NCBI RefSeq assembly: GCF_013031405.1
Contig: NZ_WPZY01000001.1
Span: forward strand, 124,001 to 188,000
Length of the DNA: 64,000 nucleotides
From: Ruegeria sp. HKCCD8929
Lineage (GTDB): Bacteria; Pseudomonadota; Alphaproteobacteria; Rhodobacterales; Rhodobacteraceae
Direction of reading: 5' to 3'
Of the stretch, positions 1 through 9,212 are shown piece by piece; positions within the stretch are counted from its first letter, which is position 1; each line of letters starts with the position of its first letter. The translations under genes and the position numbers were made by a program. The notes beneath the pieces were generated by a model. The model saw only the letters and a program-made list of their open reading frames with translations. It made no database searches and had not been told where the DNA came from.

Positions 1-646
1 CGCTGGGCGACCGCCGGTGAATCCATGCCCACCAGAACCAGGGTCGGGATGCCGAGGGTCCTGAGGTCGGCCAGTTGGGACTCGTCGGTGTCGAGATCCT
101 CGAAATCCGCGGCCACGTTGGGCGACAGCATCGCCATCTTTTTCCGGCGGTCCTCGGGCATCCGGTCCCAGGCGCCTTGCCCGTTCCAGAAGTCGATGAA
201 GGTCTGCATGCCGGTCTGGGCATCGGCCTCGGCAAAGCGCTGGCCGATGGCGCGCAGGGCCTCGAACATCTCGCGATCCTCGGGCGAGGACGCCTTGAGC
301 AGGTGAAACGCCGCCGGTTCGAAGACGGTCAGGCTTTTGACCAGGTCGGGGCGCGTCAGGGCAATGCGCAATGCGACGCCGCCGCCAAAGGAGTGGCCGA
401 CGAGATGGACGGGGCCGCCCAGTGTCTCGATCCGGTCGATGATCGGCTTGGCAACGCGATCAAAGCCCTTGGCGGTCGTGGTGCGCGACATGTCCAGGCC
501 ATAGCCCGGCAGATCGACGGCCACGAAGTTGAAGCGTTCGGCCATCTGTGCCTGCAGGTCGCGCCACTGGGCGCTGCTGGAGGCCGACGAATGAAGCGCA
601 ACAACCGGCGCGTTCAAATGGTTAGGTGCTTCGAAATGTGCGGTCA
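1..646 (-). CDS. Alpha/beta hydrolase (C-terminus beyond window)
   Basis: A minus-strand frame opens with ATG at 646, preceded by a GGGAG ribosome binding site, and stays open to base 1, so the C-terminus is missing. The translation carries VVALHSSASSS near residue 15 (oxyanion region), VDLPGYGLD, and the nucleophile elbow GHSFGG near residue 91, the hallmark of alpha/beta-fold esterases or hydrolases. No signal peptide is visible, so it is probably cytoplasmic. The catalytic Asp may be in the VGMDSPA segment close to the window edge. The substrate cannot be told. It is divergent from the kinase gene at 900 and shares a 253-bp intergenic region with it. Confidence 0.85.
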
Positions 647-731
647 TGGTCTGTCTCCCGCGGGGTTTCGTTGAATGAACCCTATTTGGGAGACCGCTGT
701 TTCAGCTTGTTGTCGGCGCGCCGGTTTCTGT

Positions 732-876
732 GTTTCAGTTGTTTCGGGGCCGGATCCGGGGCCGGGGCGGAAATTCGCGGGCAATTTCCGGGGGCTGGAT
801 CCGCAGGCGGGCGGAATTCGGGCCCGGTTCTGAAACAATTGAAACAAAGCGCGCCGCCATTGAAAACCGATTGAAA
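732..876. promoter_or_regulatory. Repeated TTGAAA/TTTCA operator-like sites
   Basis: The 14-mer GTTTCAGTTGTTTC at 732-745 is matched, with one mismatch, by the reverse complement of GAAACAATTGAAAC at 832-845, exactly 100 bp away. TTGAAA occurs on the + strand at 839-844, 860-865 and 871-876, i.e. steps of 21 and 11 bp, close to whole helical turns. Phased direct hexamers are typical of OmpR-family sites. The cluster ends 23 bp before the kinase start and could be an autoregulatory operator. Inferred from pattern only. Confidence 0.4.
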
Positions 877-899
877 CGTAAGGTGGATAGATTTGCACC

Positions 900-3122
900 A
901 TGACCGATTGGCAGGAAGCAACCCAGAACCCCGATCGCGTGCGCAACCTGATCAGCGACGCGATTGAATCCCTGTCCGAGGGGTTCGCGCTCTATGACGA
1001 GAACCGCAAGCTGGTGATCTGCAACCAGCGTTACCGCGAAATGAATGCCGCGGTGGCCGAGATGCTGGAGCCGGGTCTGGACTGGGAGATCCTGATGCGC
1101 GAGACGGCGCGGCGCGGGATCTATGCCGATGCGGTCGGGCGCGAAGAGGAATGGGTGCGCAACCGGCTGGAGACCACCCATGACCATGTCACCGATTTCG
1201 AGCTGAAACAGACCGATGGCCGGTGCTATCTGGTCTCGACCCATCCGACGTCGCTGGGCGGGTTTGTGGTGACCCGCACCGATATCACCGACCGCAAGCG
1301 CGCCGAGGAGGCGCAGCGCGACGGGGATACGCTGGTGCGGACGGTGCTGGACGCAAGCTCGGCCGTGGTGATCATGACCCGGGTGGGCAGCGGCGAGATC
1401 ATTTATCGCTCGCCCGCTGCCAAGGTGCTGTTCGGCAAGACCAAGTCGGCCAGCGAGCATTACGTGAACCCTGAGGACCGCGCCGATTTCGTGACCGAGC
1501 TGCTGGCGGCGGGGCAGATCAACAATTACCGCCTGCGGGTGCGCGCGCAGGGGCGCGAGTTTCCGGCGTTGCTGTCGGCGCGGATCGTCGAATATCACGG
1601 CGAGGATGTCATCGTGACCAGCGTGATCGACCTGACCAAGGAGGTCGAGGCGCAGGCGCTGATCCGGCGGGTGCTCGAAGCCTGCCCGGTGCCGGTGCAG
1701 ATGACCAATGCTGAGACCGGGAAGGTTCTGTTCAGCAGCCCCGAGACCACCGCCCTGTTCGGGCGGGTGGACAGTGCCCGGTCCTACTATGCCGATGCCG
1801 ACGAACGCGCGGCCTATCTGGAAGAGCTGAAGGCGAGCGGTTTCGTCAAGAACCGTCGGGCGCGGTTCATCAACAAAGCCGGAGAGGAGTTCTGGGGCTC
1901 GGTCTCGTCGCGGCTGATCGAGTTTCACGGCGAGCCGGTGATCGTGTCGAACACGCGGGACATGACCGACGAGCTGGCGATGCAGGAGGAACTGGATCTG
2001 CAGCGCGAGATGGTCTTTCAGAACGAGAAGATGTCGGCGCTGGGCGAGTTGCTGGCGGGTGTCGCGCATGAGCTGAACAACCCGTTGTCGGTGGTGGTGG
2101 GCCATGCGCTGATGATGCAGGAAGACACGCTCGATCCGGATGTGCAGCGGCGGGTCGAAAAGATCGCCTCGGCCGCCGAACGCTGCGCCAAGATCGTCAA
2201 GACGTTTCTGGCGATGGCCCGGCAGAGCCCGTCGCAGATGGAGCCGGTCGATATCGGTTCGGTCGTGGCGACGGCGGTGGATGTTGCCGGGTATGGGCAC
2301 ACGCAGGATGGTCTGACGGTCCGCTATCAGCCGCCGGGTGCATTGCCGGACATTCTGGCCGATGCGGATCAGATCACGCAGGTGATCATCAACCTGATCA
2401 TCAACGCGGTGCAGGCCATCACCAAGTCCGGAACCGGCGACCGCGTCGACATCGTCGCGCGGGCCTCCGGCGAGATGGTCGAGGTCGCGGTTGAGGATAA
2501 CGGGCCCGGCATTCCCGATGCCCACCGGGCGCGCATCTTCGAGCCGTTCTTCACCACCAAGGAGGTCGGCGACGGCACAGGCATTGGCCTGACCATCTGC
2601 CACCGGATCATTCATTCCCATGGCGGACGGATCCGGCTGGATGCGGAACATGAGGGCGGAACCCGCATTGTCATCCAGTTGCCCGTGGCCCCGGCGGAGC
2701 ATGTCGAGGACGAAGAGACCGATGCCGCCAACGGTGTGACCCGGCCCTGCAGGGTTCTGATCGTGGATGACGAACAGGAGGTGGCCGCACTGATGGCCGA
2801 GGCGCTACGGCGTGACGGGTTCCTGGTTGAGGTGGCCGGGTCGGGGGACGAGGCCCTGACCAGGCTGGAAACCGCGGGGTTCGACGTGCTGCTCAGCGAT
2901 CTGAACATGCCGGGTGTCGATGGCCGGGCGTTGTTCGAAGCTTTGCAGGCCCGTTTCCCGGATATGGTCGGGCGCACGGCCTTTATCACCGGTGATACGA
3001 TGGGGGCATCCTCGCAGGCGATGCTGCGCGAGGCGGGGCGCCCCTATCTGGAAAAGCCGGTGGCGCCGAAAGAGCTGCGGCAGCTGGTGCAGGATATTCT
3101 CAAGGATGCGAAAGACCGCTAG
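900..3122 (+). CDS. PAS-domain hybrid sensor histidine kinase
   Basis: A 740-residue hybrid kinase without obvious membrane segments, so probably a cytoplasmic sensor. Three PAS-like modules occupy roughly residues 15-140, 145-255 and 258-365. The dimerisation/phosphoacceptor helix has GVAHELNNPLS with phospho-accepting His390. The ATPase domain follows with NLIINAVQA (N box), DNGPGIP (G1), FFTTKEVGDGTGIGL (F/G2). A receiver domain starts near residue 620 with phospho-acceptor Asp667 (LLSDLNMPG). The stop codon lies directly before the ATG of the response regulator, so the two form one operon. AAGGTGGA precedes the start by about 12 bp. The signal is unknown; redox or a small molecule bound by PAS is plausible. 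Confidence 0.9.
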   Translation: MTDWQEATQNPDRVRNLISDAIESLSEGFALYDENRKLVICNQRYREMNAAVAEMLEPGLDWEILMRETARRGIYADAVGREEEWVRNRLETTHDHVTDFELKQTDGRCYLVSTHPTSLGGFVVTRTDITDRKRAEEAQRDGDTLVRTVLDASSAVVIMTRVGSGEIIYRSPAAKVLFGKTKSASEHYVNPEDRADFVTELLAAGQINNYRLRVRAQGREFPALLSARIVEYHGEDVIVTSVIDLTKEVEAQALIRRVLEACPVPVQMTNAETGKVLFSSPETTALFGRVDSARSYYADADERAAYLEELKASGFVKNRRARFINKAGEEFWGSVSSRLIEFHGEPVIVSNTRDMTDELAMQEELDLQREMVFQNEKMSALGELLAGVAHELNNPLSVVVGHALMMQEDTLDPDVQRRVEKIASAAERCAKIVKTFLAMARQSPSQMEPVDIGSVVATAVDVAGYGHTQDGLTVRYQPPGALPDILADADQITQVIINLIINAVQAITKSGTGDRVDIVARASGEMVEVAVEDNGPGIPDAHRARIFEPFFTTKEVGDGTGIGLTICHRIIHSHGGRIRLDAEHEGGTRIVIQLPVAPAEHVEDEETDAANGVTRPCRVLIVDDEQEVAALMAEALRRDGFLVEVAGSGDEALTRLETAGFDVLLSDLNMPGVDGRALFEALQARFPDMVGRTAFITGDTMGASSQAMLREAGRPYLEKPVAPKELRQLVQDILKDAKDR

Positions 3123-3842
3123 ATGACACAGGACCCGACACGAATACTGGTGTGCGACGACGAGACCGATGTGCGCGAGATGCTGGAAGAGTATCTGACC
3201 CTGCGCGGCTATGATGTCTCGCCTGCGGCCAATGCCTCGGAACTGCGCGAGATACTGGCGGGCCGCGATGTCGATCTGATCGTTCTCGACATCAACATGC
3301 CCGGCGAGGACGGCCTGTCGCTGTTGCGGTCGCTGCGGCCCGAGAACCCGGTTCCGGTGATCATGCTGACGGCGGCGGGCGATGTGGTGGACCGCATCAT
3401 CGGGCTGGAGATGGGGGCGGACGATTATCTGGGTAAACCGGTCGATCTGCGCGAGCTGGAGGCGCGGCTGAAGGCGGTGCTGCGGCGCAGGCAGAGCGTG
3501 ACGGAGGCTCCGGCGGATACCGGGGCGGGCGAGACCGCCCGGTTCGGCGACTACATTCTGGATGTGGAGGCGGCCAAGATGGCAACATCGGATGGCGAGG
3601 AGCTGAAGCTGACGGCGATGGAGTTCAGCCTGCTCAAGGTGTTTGCCCGCAACAAGGGGCGCGTGCTGAACCGCGACCAGATACTGGAACAGGCGCATGA
3701 CCGGTCCTGGGACCCGTTCGACCGCAGCATCGACATCCGCATTTCGCGCCTGCGCCGCAAGATCGAGGCCAATCCCGAAAAACCCCAGATCATCCGCACG
3801 GTGCGCGGGATCGGATACATTTACGATCCCTCGGGCGATTGA
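3123..3842 (+). CDS. OmpR-family response regulator
   Basis: A 239-residue regulator that starts at the base after the stop of the hybrid kinase gene. The receiver domain (about residues 7-120) has the acidic pair DDE and phospho-acceptor Asp56 in VLDINMPGEDG, with Lys near LGKPVD. The C-terminal winged helix (about 140-235) carries LTAMEFSLLKVFARNKGRVLNRDQIL and ISRLRRKIEANPEKPQIIRTVRGIGYIY, diagnostic of OmpR/PhoB type. It is the likely partner of the upstream kinase and the best candidate to bind the phased TTGAAA repeats. Target genes are unknown; the unusual 4-9.7 kb locus lies immediately downstream on the same strand. Confidence 0.93.
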   Translation: MTQDPTRILVCDDETDVREMLEEYLTLRGYDVSPAANASELREILAGRDVDLIVLDINMPGEDGLSLLRSLRPENPVPVIMLTAAGDVVDRIIGLEMGADDYLGKPVDLRELEARLKAVLRRRQSVTEAPADTGAGETARFGDYILDVEAAKMATSDGEELKLTAMEFSLLKVFARNKGRVLNRDQILEQAHDRSWDPFDRSIDIRISRLRRKIEANPEKPQIIRTVRGIGYIYDPSGD

Positions 3843-3957
3843 GCCGTCCGGCCCGGTTGGCTGGCGCCCCGGTGGCACAGCTTTAGCTTGACCTAGCGTC
3901 AGCCTTGTCGTCTGCTCGTTGCATATCCCGACGGGGGCAGATCAGGAGTAGACGATC

Positions 3958-5187
3958 ATGGCCGAGGAAAGGCTGACCGGTCCGCAGCTCAAGAAAATGG
4001 TCAAGCTGGGCAAGAAGATGGCCATCCAGTTCGGCTATGCTCCGCACAAGGATCTGGAGGCCACCGTGCTGCTGGTGCACCGCCGCAAGCCACCGCCGAT
4101 GCTGGGCAAGGCCGCGCGCAAGATGGCGGATGCCAAGAAGTTCTCGTTCGGCACCTTCCAGGTGAAGGGCAAGACCGTTGAGATGACTTGCGAGCGTCTG
4201 GTGCCGATGATGGCCAAGACGGTCAAACGCTATCTCAAGTCCAACAAGATCCATGTCAACGTGGTGATCATGGGCCCGGACGGGTCGGTGGTCGAGAGCG
4301 ATATCAGTGACTTGCCCGACGATCCCGAATGGGATGAGGGCGATGAGCCGGTCGATGGCGCACCGGCTGAGGAAGAAGCGCCCGAGGCGGAGCCCGATCC
4401 GGATGCGGAGCGCAAGAAGGAGCTGGCGGGCAGGGTTCAGGCGGTGCAGCCGCGGGTTGCCGAGGTGCGCGGGGATGCGGGCAAACGGCTGAAAGAGGTC
4501 ATGCTGGGGGCCATCGAGAAGATCAGGGCCGGTGATCTGGATGGCGCGGACAAGTCGATCCGTGCCGTCGAGCAGGCGCTGGACAAGCTGGAAAGCGCCG
4601 CACCCGACCCGGCCGCACTGGCGGCGCGGGCGAAGGGGGTGAAAGCGGCCATCGAGGCCTTGCCCGAGCCCGCGAAATCCAAGCTGCTTGAGGTGTTCAA
4701 CGAGGCCGTTCAGATGATCCGGGATGGCAAGCTGGCCGAGGCCGATGCCAAGATGACCCGGATCGAACAGGTTGCGGAGAAGGCGGCGCAGGCGCCTGTG
4801 CAGATGGCCGATATCGCTCCGACCCTGCCGATCTGGCGCGAAGCGCGGGATGAGGTCAACGACCAGCTCGGCAAATTGCAGGATGCGATGAAGAAGAGCG
4901 GGATGCCGCTGTTTGAACAGATCGCCGATGCCGGTTTGAACAGCATTACCGAGACCCGGCTGGTGGCGTTGCAGGCCAGCATGATGGATCTGGATGGGGC
5001 CGCCGATGCCGCGGCCCAGCAGGCGGCGCGCAAAAAGCTGCAGGCGGCGCTGACCGACATGCGCGGATTTGTCGAGACCAACCCGGTGCTGCCGATGCTG
5101 GACGAAAACCCGCTGAACATTCCGCTGACGTTGCGGTCGACGCTGACCGGTGCGCTCGACAGCCTTGACCGGACCATCGCGGCCTGA
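3958..5187 (+). CDS. Unknown protein, coiled-coil rich, partner of the large repeat protein
   Basis: A 409-residue protein with no recognised family. Residues 1-115 form a basic globular domain (LKKMVKLGKKMAIQFGYAP, then FSFGTFQVKGKTVEMTC). Residues about 117-150 are a very acidic linker rich in Glu, Pro and Asp. The rest is Ala/Lys/Glu-rich and helical, probably coiled coil (residues 155-405), with two copies of an element like IEKIRAGDLDGADKSIRAVEQ / VQMIRDGKLAEADAKMTRIEQ. No signal peptide or membrane segment. It precedes the 1329-residue repeat protein by 17 bp and is probably cotranscribed. An adaptor or loading-chaperone role is a guess from position only. Confidence 0.75.
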   Translation: MAEERLTGPQLKKMVKLGKKMAIQFGYAPHKDLEATVLLVHRRKPPPMLGKAARKMADAKKFSFGTFQVKGKTVEMTCERLVPMMAKTVKRYLKSNKIHVNVVIMGPDGSVVESDISDLPDDPEWDEGDEPVDGAPAEEEAPEAEPDPDAERKKELAGRVQAVQPRVAEVRGDAGKRLKEVMLGAIEKIRAGDLDGADKSIRAVEQALDKLESAAPDPAALAARAKGVKAAIEALPEPAKSKLLEVFNEAVQMIRDGKLAEADAKMTRIEQVAEKAAQAPVQMADIAPTLPIWREARDEVNDQLGKLQDAMKKSGMPLFEQIADAGLNSITETRLVALQASMMDLDGAADAAAQQAARKKLQAALTDMRGFVETNPVLPMLDENPLNIPLTLRSTLTGALDSLDRTIAA

Positions 5188-5204
5188 ACCCCGGAGCACG
5201 TTTC

Positions 5205-8200
5205 ATGGCCAAACCCGGTAAGAACAAGGGCAAGAAGCGCTGGCAGAAGGAAGAGATCGAGTGGGGTATGTCGCTGGCCCCGCATTATGGCGTCTCGCCC
5301 GGCAGTTACGACGACTGGGACGATTGGGACGACGACGATGACTGGGACGATGATGATTACGATGATGACGATTACGATGATGACGGCCCCGAAGATCATG
5401 ACGACGACGAACCGGACTGGCGGCCGCCACTGATCGAGCGTTTGCGCAGGGCGGTGCCCGAGGGCGCCTCGCACAGTTCCATCGTGCCGGGATCGACCGA
5501 GGACGAGCTTGTTGTCGTCATCACCGCCGCGGGGCAGCTTGAGGCGCGGATCAGGGACGCTGCGGACAGCGAGAGAGAGACGCTGGAGGGTGAGGTCGGT
5601 CAGATCCAAACGCAGGTGCAGGAGATTTCCGATCGGGTCGAAGAACGCAAGCAGGAAGGCCAGCGGATTCAGGAGGACCTGGCCAAGCTGGCACCGCCGC
5701 CCGAGGGCGCGACCGGGGAGGAGGCGGCTGAGCTGACAAAGGCCATCGGCGCGGTCGAGAAGTGTTTCAGCGGGTTTGTGCTGTCGGAGCTGGAGCTGAC
5801 GACCGCAAAGGAAGCGCTGTCCGAGGCGCAGGAATTGTTCGAGACAATCGCGGAGGCTGGCGCCGAGCGTCTGAAGGAGCACAGGCGGATTGCTGAGGAA
5901 GGCGCGCAGGTTCCGGATCTGGGCTATTTGCCGGACCAGAAAACGGACATGGCGCGGGCGCGTGAGGCGTTCAACAAGGCGCTTGAGGACCCGATCACCG
6001 ATGAGCGCAATCGGAAGGCGCAGGAAACGCTGGATGAGCTGCGCCGGGTTTTGGACCGGATCAGGGATGAGCTGGAGGCGCTGGGCGATGAGGCCGGGAT
6101 CAAGGATCTGTGCGCGGCGGCCGGTATCTCCGAAGACGAGTTCGCCAAGCTGGAAACGGATCTTGGGGGTCGGGCCAAGCTGGCCGAGCATCTGAAAACC
6201 TTCGACGCCAAGACGCTGGGTGTTCTGTGCAAGTCGATGGGCGGGGCCGACAAGTTGAACGGCATCCTGACCGGGGTTGTCGGTGCAGCCAAGCTGAAAA
6301 AGATCATCGAAGGTCTGGGCAAGGCCGATGCGGTCGTGGCGCTGGTGGTTGAGGGCAAACTGGACGGCGCCGGGCTGAAAAAGCTGTGCGAGGATCTGAG
6401 CCCCTCGTTCACCGCCGAGTTGCTGAGCGGTGGAGTCAAGCCTGCGGATGTGGTGCAGTTACATGCGGCCTTTGGCGGCGATGTCAGCCACCTGACCAAT
6501 CTGGCCAAGGATGCGGGGCTGGACGCCAAGCCCAAGGCGCTGGTGGCGCTATTCACCAAGGGCTGCGGCGGGGATGCCGGAAAGTTCAAGACCCTGTGCG
6601 AAGGGTTCTCGGACAAGGACGACCGCGAGAAGCTGAAGGGGCTGGTGGAAGATGGCGGGCTGGGCGATGCCCCGGACGCGCTGGGTGAATTGCTGGGCAC
6701 GGGCTGCGATGGCGACCCCAAGGCGCTGATTCAGCTTGGGAAGTCGTTTGAGAAGAAGTCGGCGCGCGACGGGTTGAAACGGATGCTGACCGATGGCGGT
6801 CTGGCGGGCAAACCCGGTGCGTTGGCGGATGGCGATATCGACCCGAAATGTCTGGCGATGATGCTGAAACACGCCGCTGGACCGGCGGCGCACGACTTTG
6901 TTGGGGACGATGCCCAGCGGCGCTCGGATGCACTGGCGACGCTGTTCACAAACATGGACGAGGATGCGTGCAAAGAGCTCAAAACAACCCTGAGCGATGG
7001 CGGTCTGGGTCAGGCGCCGGACGCTCTGGGCCACGCCATCGGCATCGGCTGCGGGGGCGATGCGGCGCAGCTTAAGGCCTTTACCGGGGCGTTCAAGGAC
7101 GACCCGGGGCCCGTCAAGCTTAAGCAGATGCTGACCGATGGCGGGCTGACGGGTAAATCCGGCAAGCTGGAGGCGGGGGATATCGATCCCAAATGTCTGG
7201 GCCAGATTCTGAAACACGGGGGCGGACCCAACCCCGGCGACGCCAACGCGCGCATGGGCAAGATGGCCGATCTGATCAAGGGGCTGGGCAAGAGCGATTG
7301 CGAGGCCCTCAAGGATGTGCTGGGTGAGGGCGGTCTGGGTCAGGCGCCCGAGCCGCTGGGCCATCTGATCGGTGTCGGGTGCGACGGCGATCCCGCCAAG
7401 CTGAAGGCCACCATCGGTGCCTTCGACGATAAGCCCAAGCGCGACGGTCTGGCGAAGATGTTGAAGAAGGGCGGTCTGGACAGCAGCGTTGTGGGCGGCG
7501 ATGGCAAGCCCAAGGCCGATCCGAAATGTCTGGCGCAACTGCTCAAACACAGCGGCGGCCCGCGCCCGGGCGGTGCGGTCGATCCCGAAGACACCCGCCG
7601 CGCCAAGGCGCTGGCGACCCTGTGCACCGGCATGGGCGATGTCGGGTGTGATGCGCTGAAAGAGGTGCTGGAGGACAGTGGTCTGGGCAATGACCCGGTG
7701 GTGCTGGGCCATCTGGTGGGTATTGGCTGCAAGGGGGATGGCACCAAGCTTGAGGCGCTGACGACCGAGCTGAACAAGGGGACCAACAAGGCCAATCTGA
7801 CCGATCTGCTGCAAAAGGGCGGGCTGGGGACACGGGACGATGCGAATGCACCCACGGGCACGGACGCGAAATGCCTGGCCAACCTGTTCGAGCCGGGCTC
7901 GGACGGAGATCCTGCCGAGTTGATCAAGCTGATGAAGGCGTTGAGCGACACGACGACCAACCCGAACGCGCTGAGCGATTTGAAGGGCGTGATGACCAAG
8001 GGCGCGCTGGGGCACCACCCGGAGGTTCTGGGCTCGCTTTACAAGCACGGCTGTCTGAACGACGCGACCGGTCCGGCGGACGGGACCGGGGCGAAGGATC
8101 CCAAGATCCTGATCGACATGGTGGGCGAGTTCCGGGGTGATACCGAGGCGGCCAAGTTCGGTGAGTTGCTGGCAGCGGGCGGGTTTGCCAAGCGGGGCAA

Positions 8201-9194
8201 GACCAATGTCTCTGGCCGCGACATTCACCGCGACCGTCTGGCCAGCGTGATGCGCTACGGGTTCACGCCCAAGGGCGGCACCAAGCCGGACGGAAAGAAG
8301 CTCAAGGGGCTCTATGACGCGTTCAAGGACCACTCAGGAGATCATCTGGCCGATCTGGATTCGATGCTGGACGCGATGGAGACCGCCGAGGACTGGATTC
8401 TGAAGGAATCGAAGGCGAAAGAGCCCAACCAGCCCGGTATGGGGCTGCAGAATGTCCTGAATGCGTCGGGTCATAGTGGGAATGTCGCGCAACTGCATAG
8501 CAAGTTTTATACCCAGCTCAAAACCAATCAGGGCGGTGGGTCCATTGGCGGTGTCAACCGCCTGACGCTGGAGGAGTTGATTCAGCACGCTGCGTCCTTC
8601 GAGCACACGGACCCAACCAATCCCAATGGTTTGGCGGACCTGCATGCGATCTCGACCCCGATTGCGCCACATGGCCAGGCGGCAACCAATTTCCGTGTCG
8701 GCCATGCCGCATGCCGCCATACGCGCAAGCACAATGATTTCAGGTTGGGTGGGATCAACAGCACAACCCCGGTGTCCTTGTTCCCGCGCACGGTGACGGA
8801 AACCGAACTGACCGAAATGTCCAAGACCGCGTTGGAAGGATTTCCGGGGCATCCACCTTACGGGCGGCAACACAATTTTGGGGCTGCGCACGCAAATGCC
8901 AGCCAATGGCGCGACCCGGCCAATCATGGCGCCGGACAGAAGCGGAACCCGCCGCAGGATGTCAAGGATCTGAACGGAACCTACACGTACTACGATCCGG
9001 TGACCTCTACTTATACCCACCCGGAAACCGGCGCAGCGGAAACCGTACCGCTGAAGATTGGTTTCAACCCGGACCCGAGCGATGCCAGCAATCCGCAAAA
9101 ATCCTATATGGGACAACTGTTTCCCAGGGGCGGAACCCACGTTGTTCAGGTGACCACGCGCGACATGCATGCAATAAAAGGCGCTCTGACTTAA
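5205..9194 (+). CDS. Giant repeat protein with Asp-rich tract and putative C-terminal toxin-like domain
   Basis: A 1329-residue protein of no recognised family. A basic N-terminus (MAKPGKNKGKKR) is followed by an almost pure Asp/Trp/Tyr tract at about residues 36-72. Residues 75-300 are acidic, predicted helical and coiled-coil-like. From about residue 300 come helical repeats; at least five units of 107-116 residues share the signature GLGxAPxxLGxxxGxGCxGD and, in most, DPKCLxxxLKH. The C-terminus (about 1090-1329) is different: His/Asn/Pro-rich with VGHAACRHTRKH near 1165-1175, a pattern reminiscent of the catalytic segment of secreted bacterial ribonuclease toxins. No export signal is visible. 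The following small acidic gene fits an immunity protein. The toxin reading is inference; a structural or metal-binding protein is the alternative. Confidence 0.8.
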   Translation: MAKPGKNKGKKRWQKEEIEWGMSLAPHYGVSPGSYDDWDDWDDDDDWDDDDYDDDDYDDDGPEDHDDDEPDWRPPLIERLRRAVPEGASHSSIVPGSTEDELVVVITAAGQLEARIRDAADSERETLEGEVGQIQTQVQEISDRVEERKQEGQRIQEDLAKLAPPPEGATGEEAAELTKAIGAVEKCFSGFVLSELELTTAKEALSEAQELFETIAEAGAERLKEHRRIAEEGAQVPDLGYLPDQKTDMARAREAFNKALEDPITDERNRKAQETLDELRRVLDRIRDELEALGDEAGIKDLCAAAGISEDEFAKLETDLGGRAKLAEHLKTFDAKTLGVLCKSMGGADKLNGILTGVVGAAKLKKIIEGLGKADAVVALVVEGKLDGAGLKKLCEDLSPSFTAELLSGGVKPADVVQLHAAFGGDVSHLTNLAKDAGLDAKPKALVALFTKGCGGDAGKFKTLCEGFSDKDDREKLKGLVEDGGLGDAPDALGELLGTGCDGDPKALIQLGKSFEKKSARDGLKRMLTDGGLAGKPGALADGDIDPKCLAMMLKHAAGPAAHDFVGDDAQRRSDALATLFTNMDEDACKELKTTLSDGGLGQAPDALGHAIGIGCGGDAAQLKAFTGAFKDDPGPVKLKQMLTDGGLTGKSGKLEAGDIDPKCLGQILKHGGGPNPGDANARMGKMADLIKGLGKSDCEALKDVLGEGGLGQAPEPLGHLIGVGCDGDPAKLKATIGAFDDKPKRDGLAKMLKKGGLDSSVVGGDGKPKADPKCLAQLLKHSGGPRPGGAVDPEDTRRAKALATLCTGMGDVGCDALKEVLEDSGLGNDPVVLGHLVGIGCKGDGTKLEALTTELNKGTNKANLTDLLQKGGLGTRDDANAPTGTDAKCLANLFEPGSDGDPAELIKLMKALSDTTTNPNALSDLKGVMTKGALGHHPEVLGSLYKHGCLNDATGPADGTGAKDPKILIDMVGEFRGDTEAAKFGELLAAGGFAKRGKTNVSGRDIHRDRLASVMRYGFTPKGGTKPDGKKLKGLYDAFKDHSGDHLADLDSMLDAMETAEDWILKESKAKEPNQPGMGLQNVLNASGHSGNVAQLHSKFYTQLKTNQGGGSIGGVNRLTLEELIQHAASFEHTDPTNPNGLADLHAISTPIAPHGQAATNFRVGHAACRHTRKHNDFRLGGINSTTPVSLFPRTVTETELTEMSKTALEGFPGHPPYGRQHNFGAAHANASQWRDPANHGAGQKRNPPQDVKDLNGTYTYYDPVTSTYTHPETGAAETVPLKIGFNPDPSDASNPQKSYMGQLFPRGGTHVVQVTTRDMHAIKGALT
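6657..8060 (+). repeat. Tandem intragenic repeats of about 110-116 codons
   Basis: Within the giant gene the GLG-type signature recurs at about 6657 (GLGDAPDAL), 7002 (GLGQAPDAL), 7332 (GLGQAPEPL), 7680 (GLGNDPVVL) and, degenerate, 8001 (GALGHHPEVL). The steps are 345, 330, 348 and 321 bp. Each full unit also has GxGCxGD soon after the signature and most have a PKCL element, so cysteines recur at fixed places. The units are diverged at DNA level, which suggests an old duplication under protein-level selection rather than a fresh array. Confidence 0.8.
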
Positions 9195-9212
9195 GCGTAT
9201 TGAGGACAAGAC

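Noticed and set aside
735..2702. A 655-codon open frame on the minus strand
   Set aside because: It lies opposite the hybrid kinase, has no domain, and is His/Arg/Asp-rich as expected of antisense frames in GC-rich DNA.
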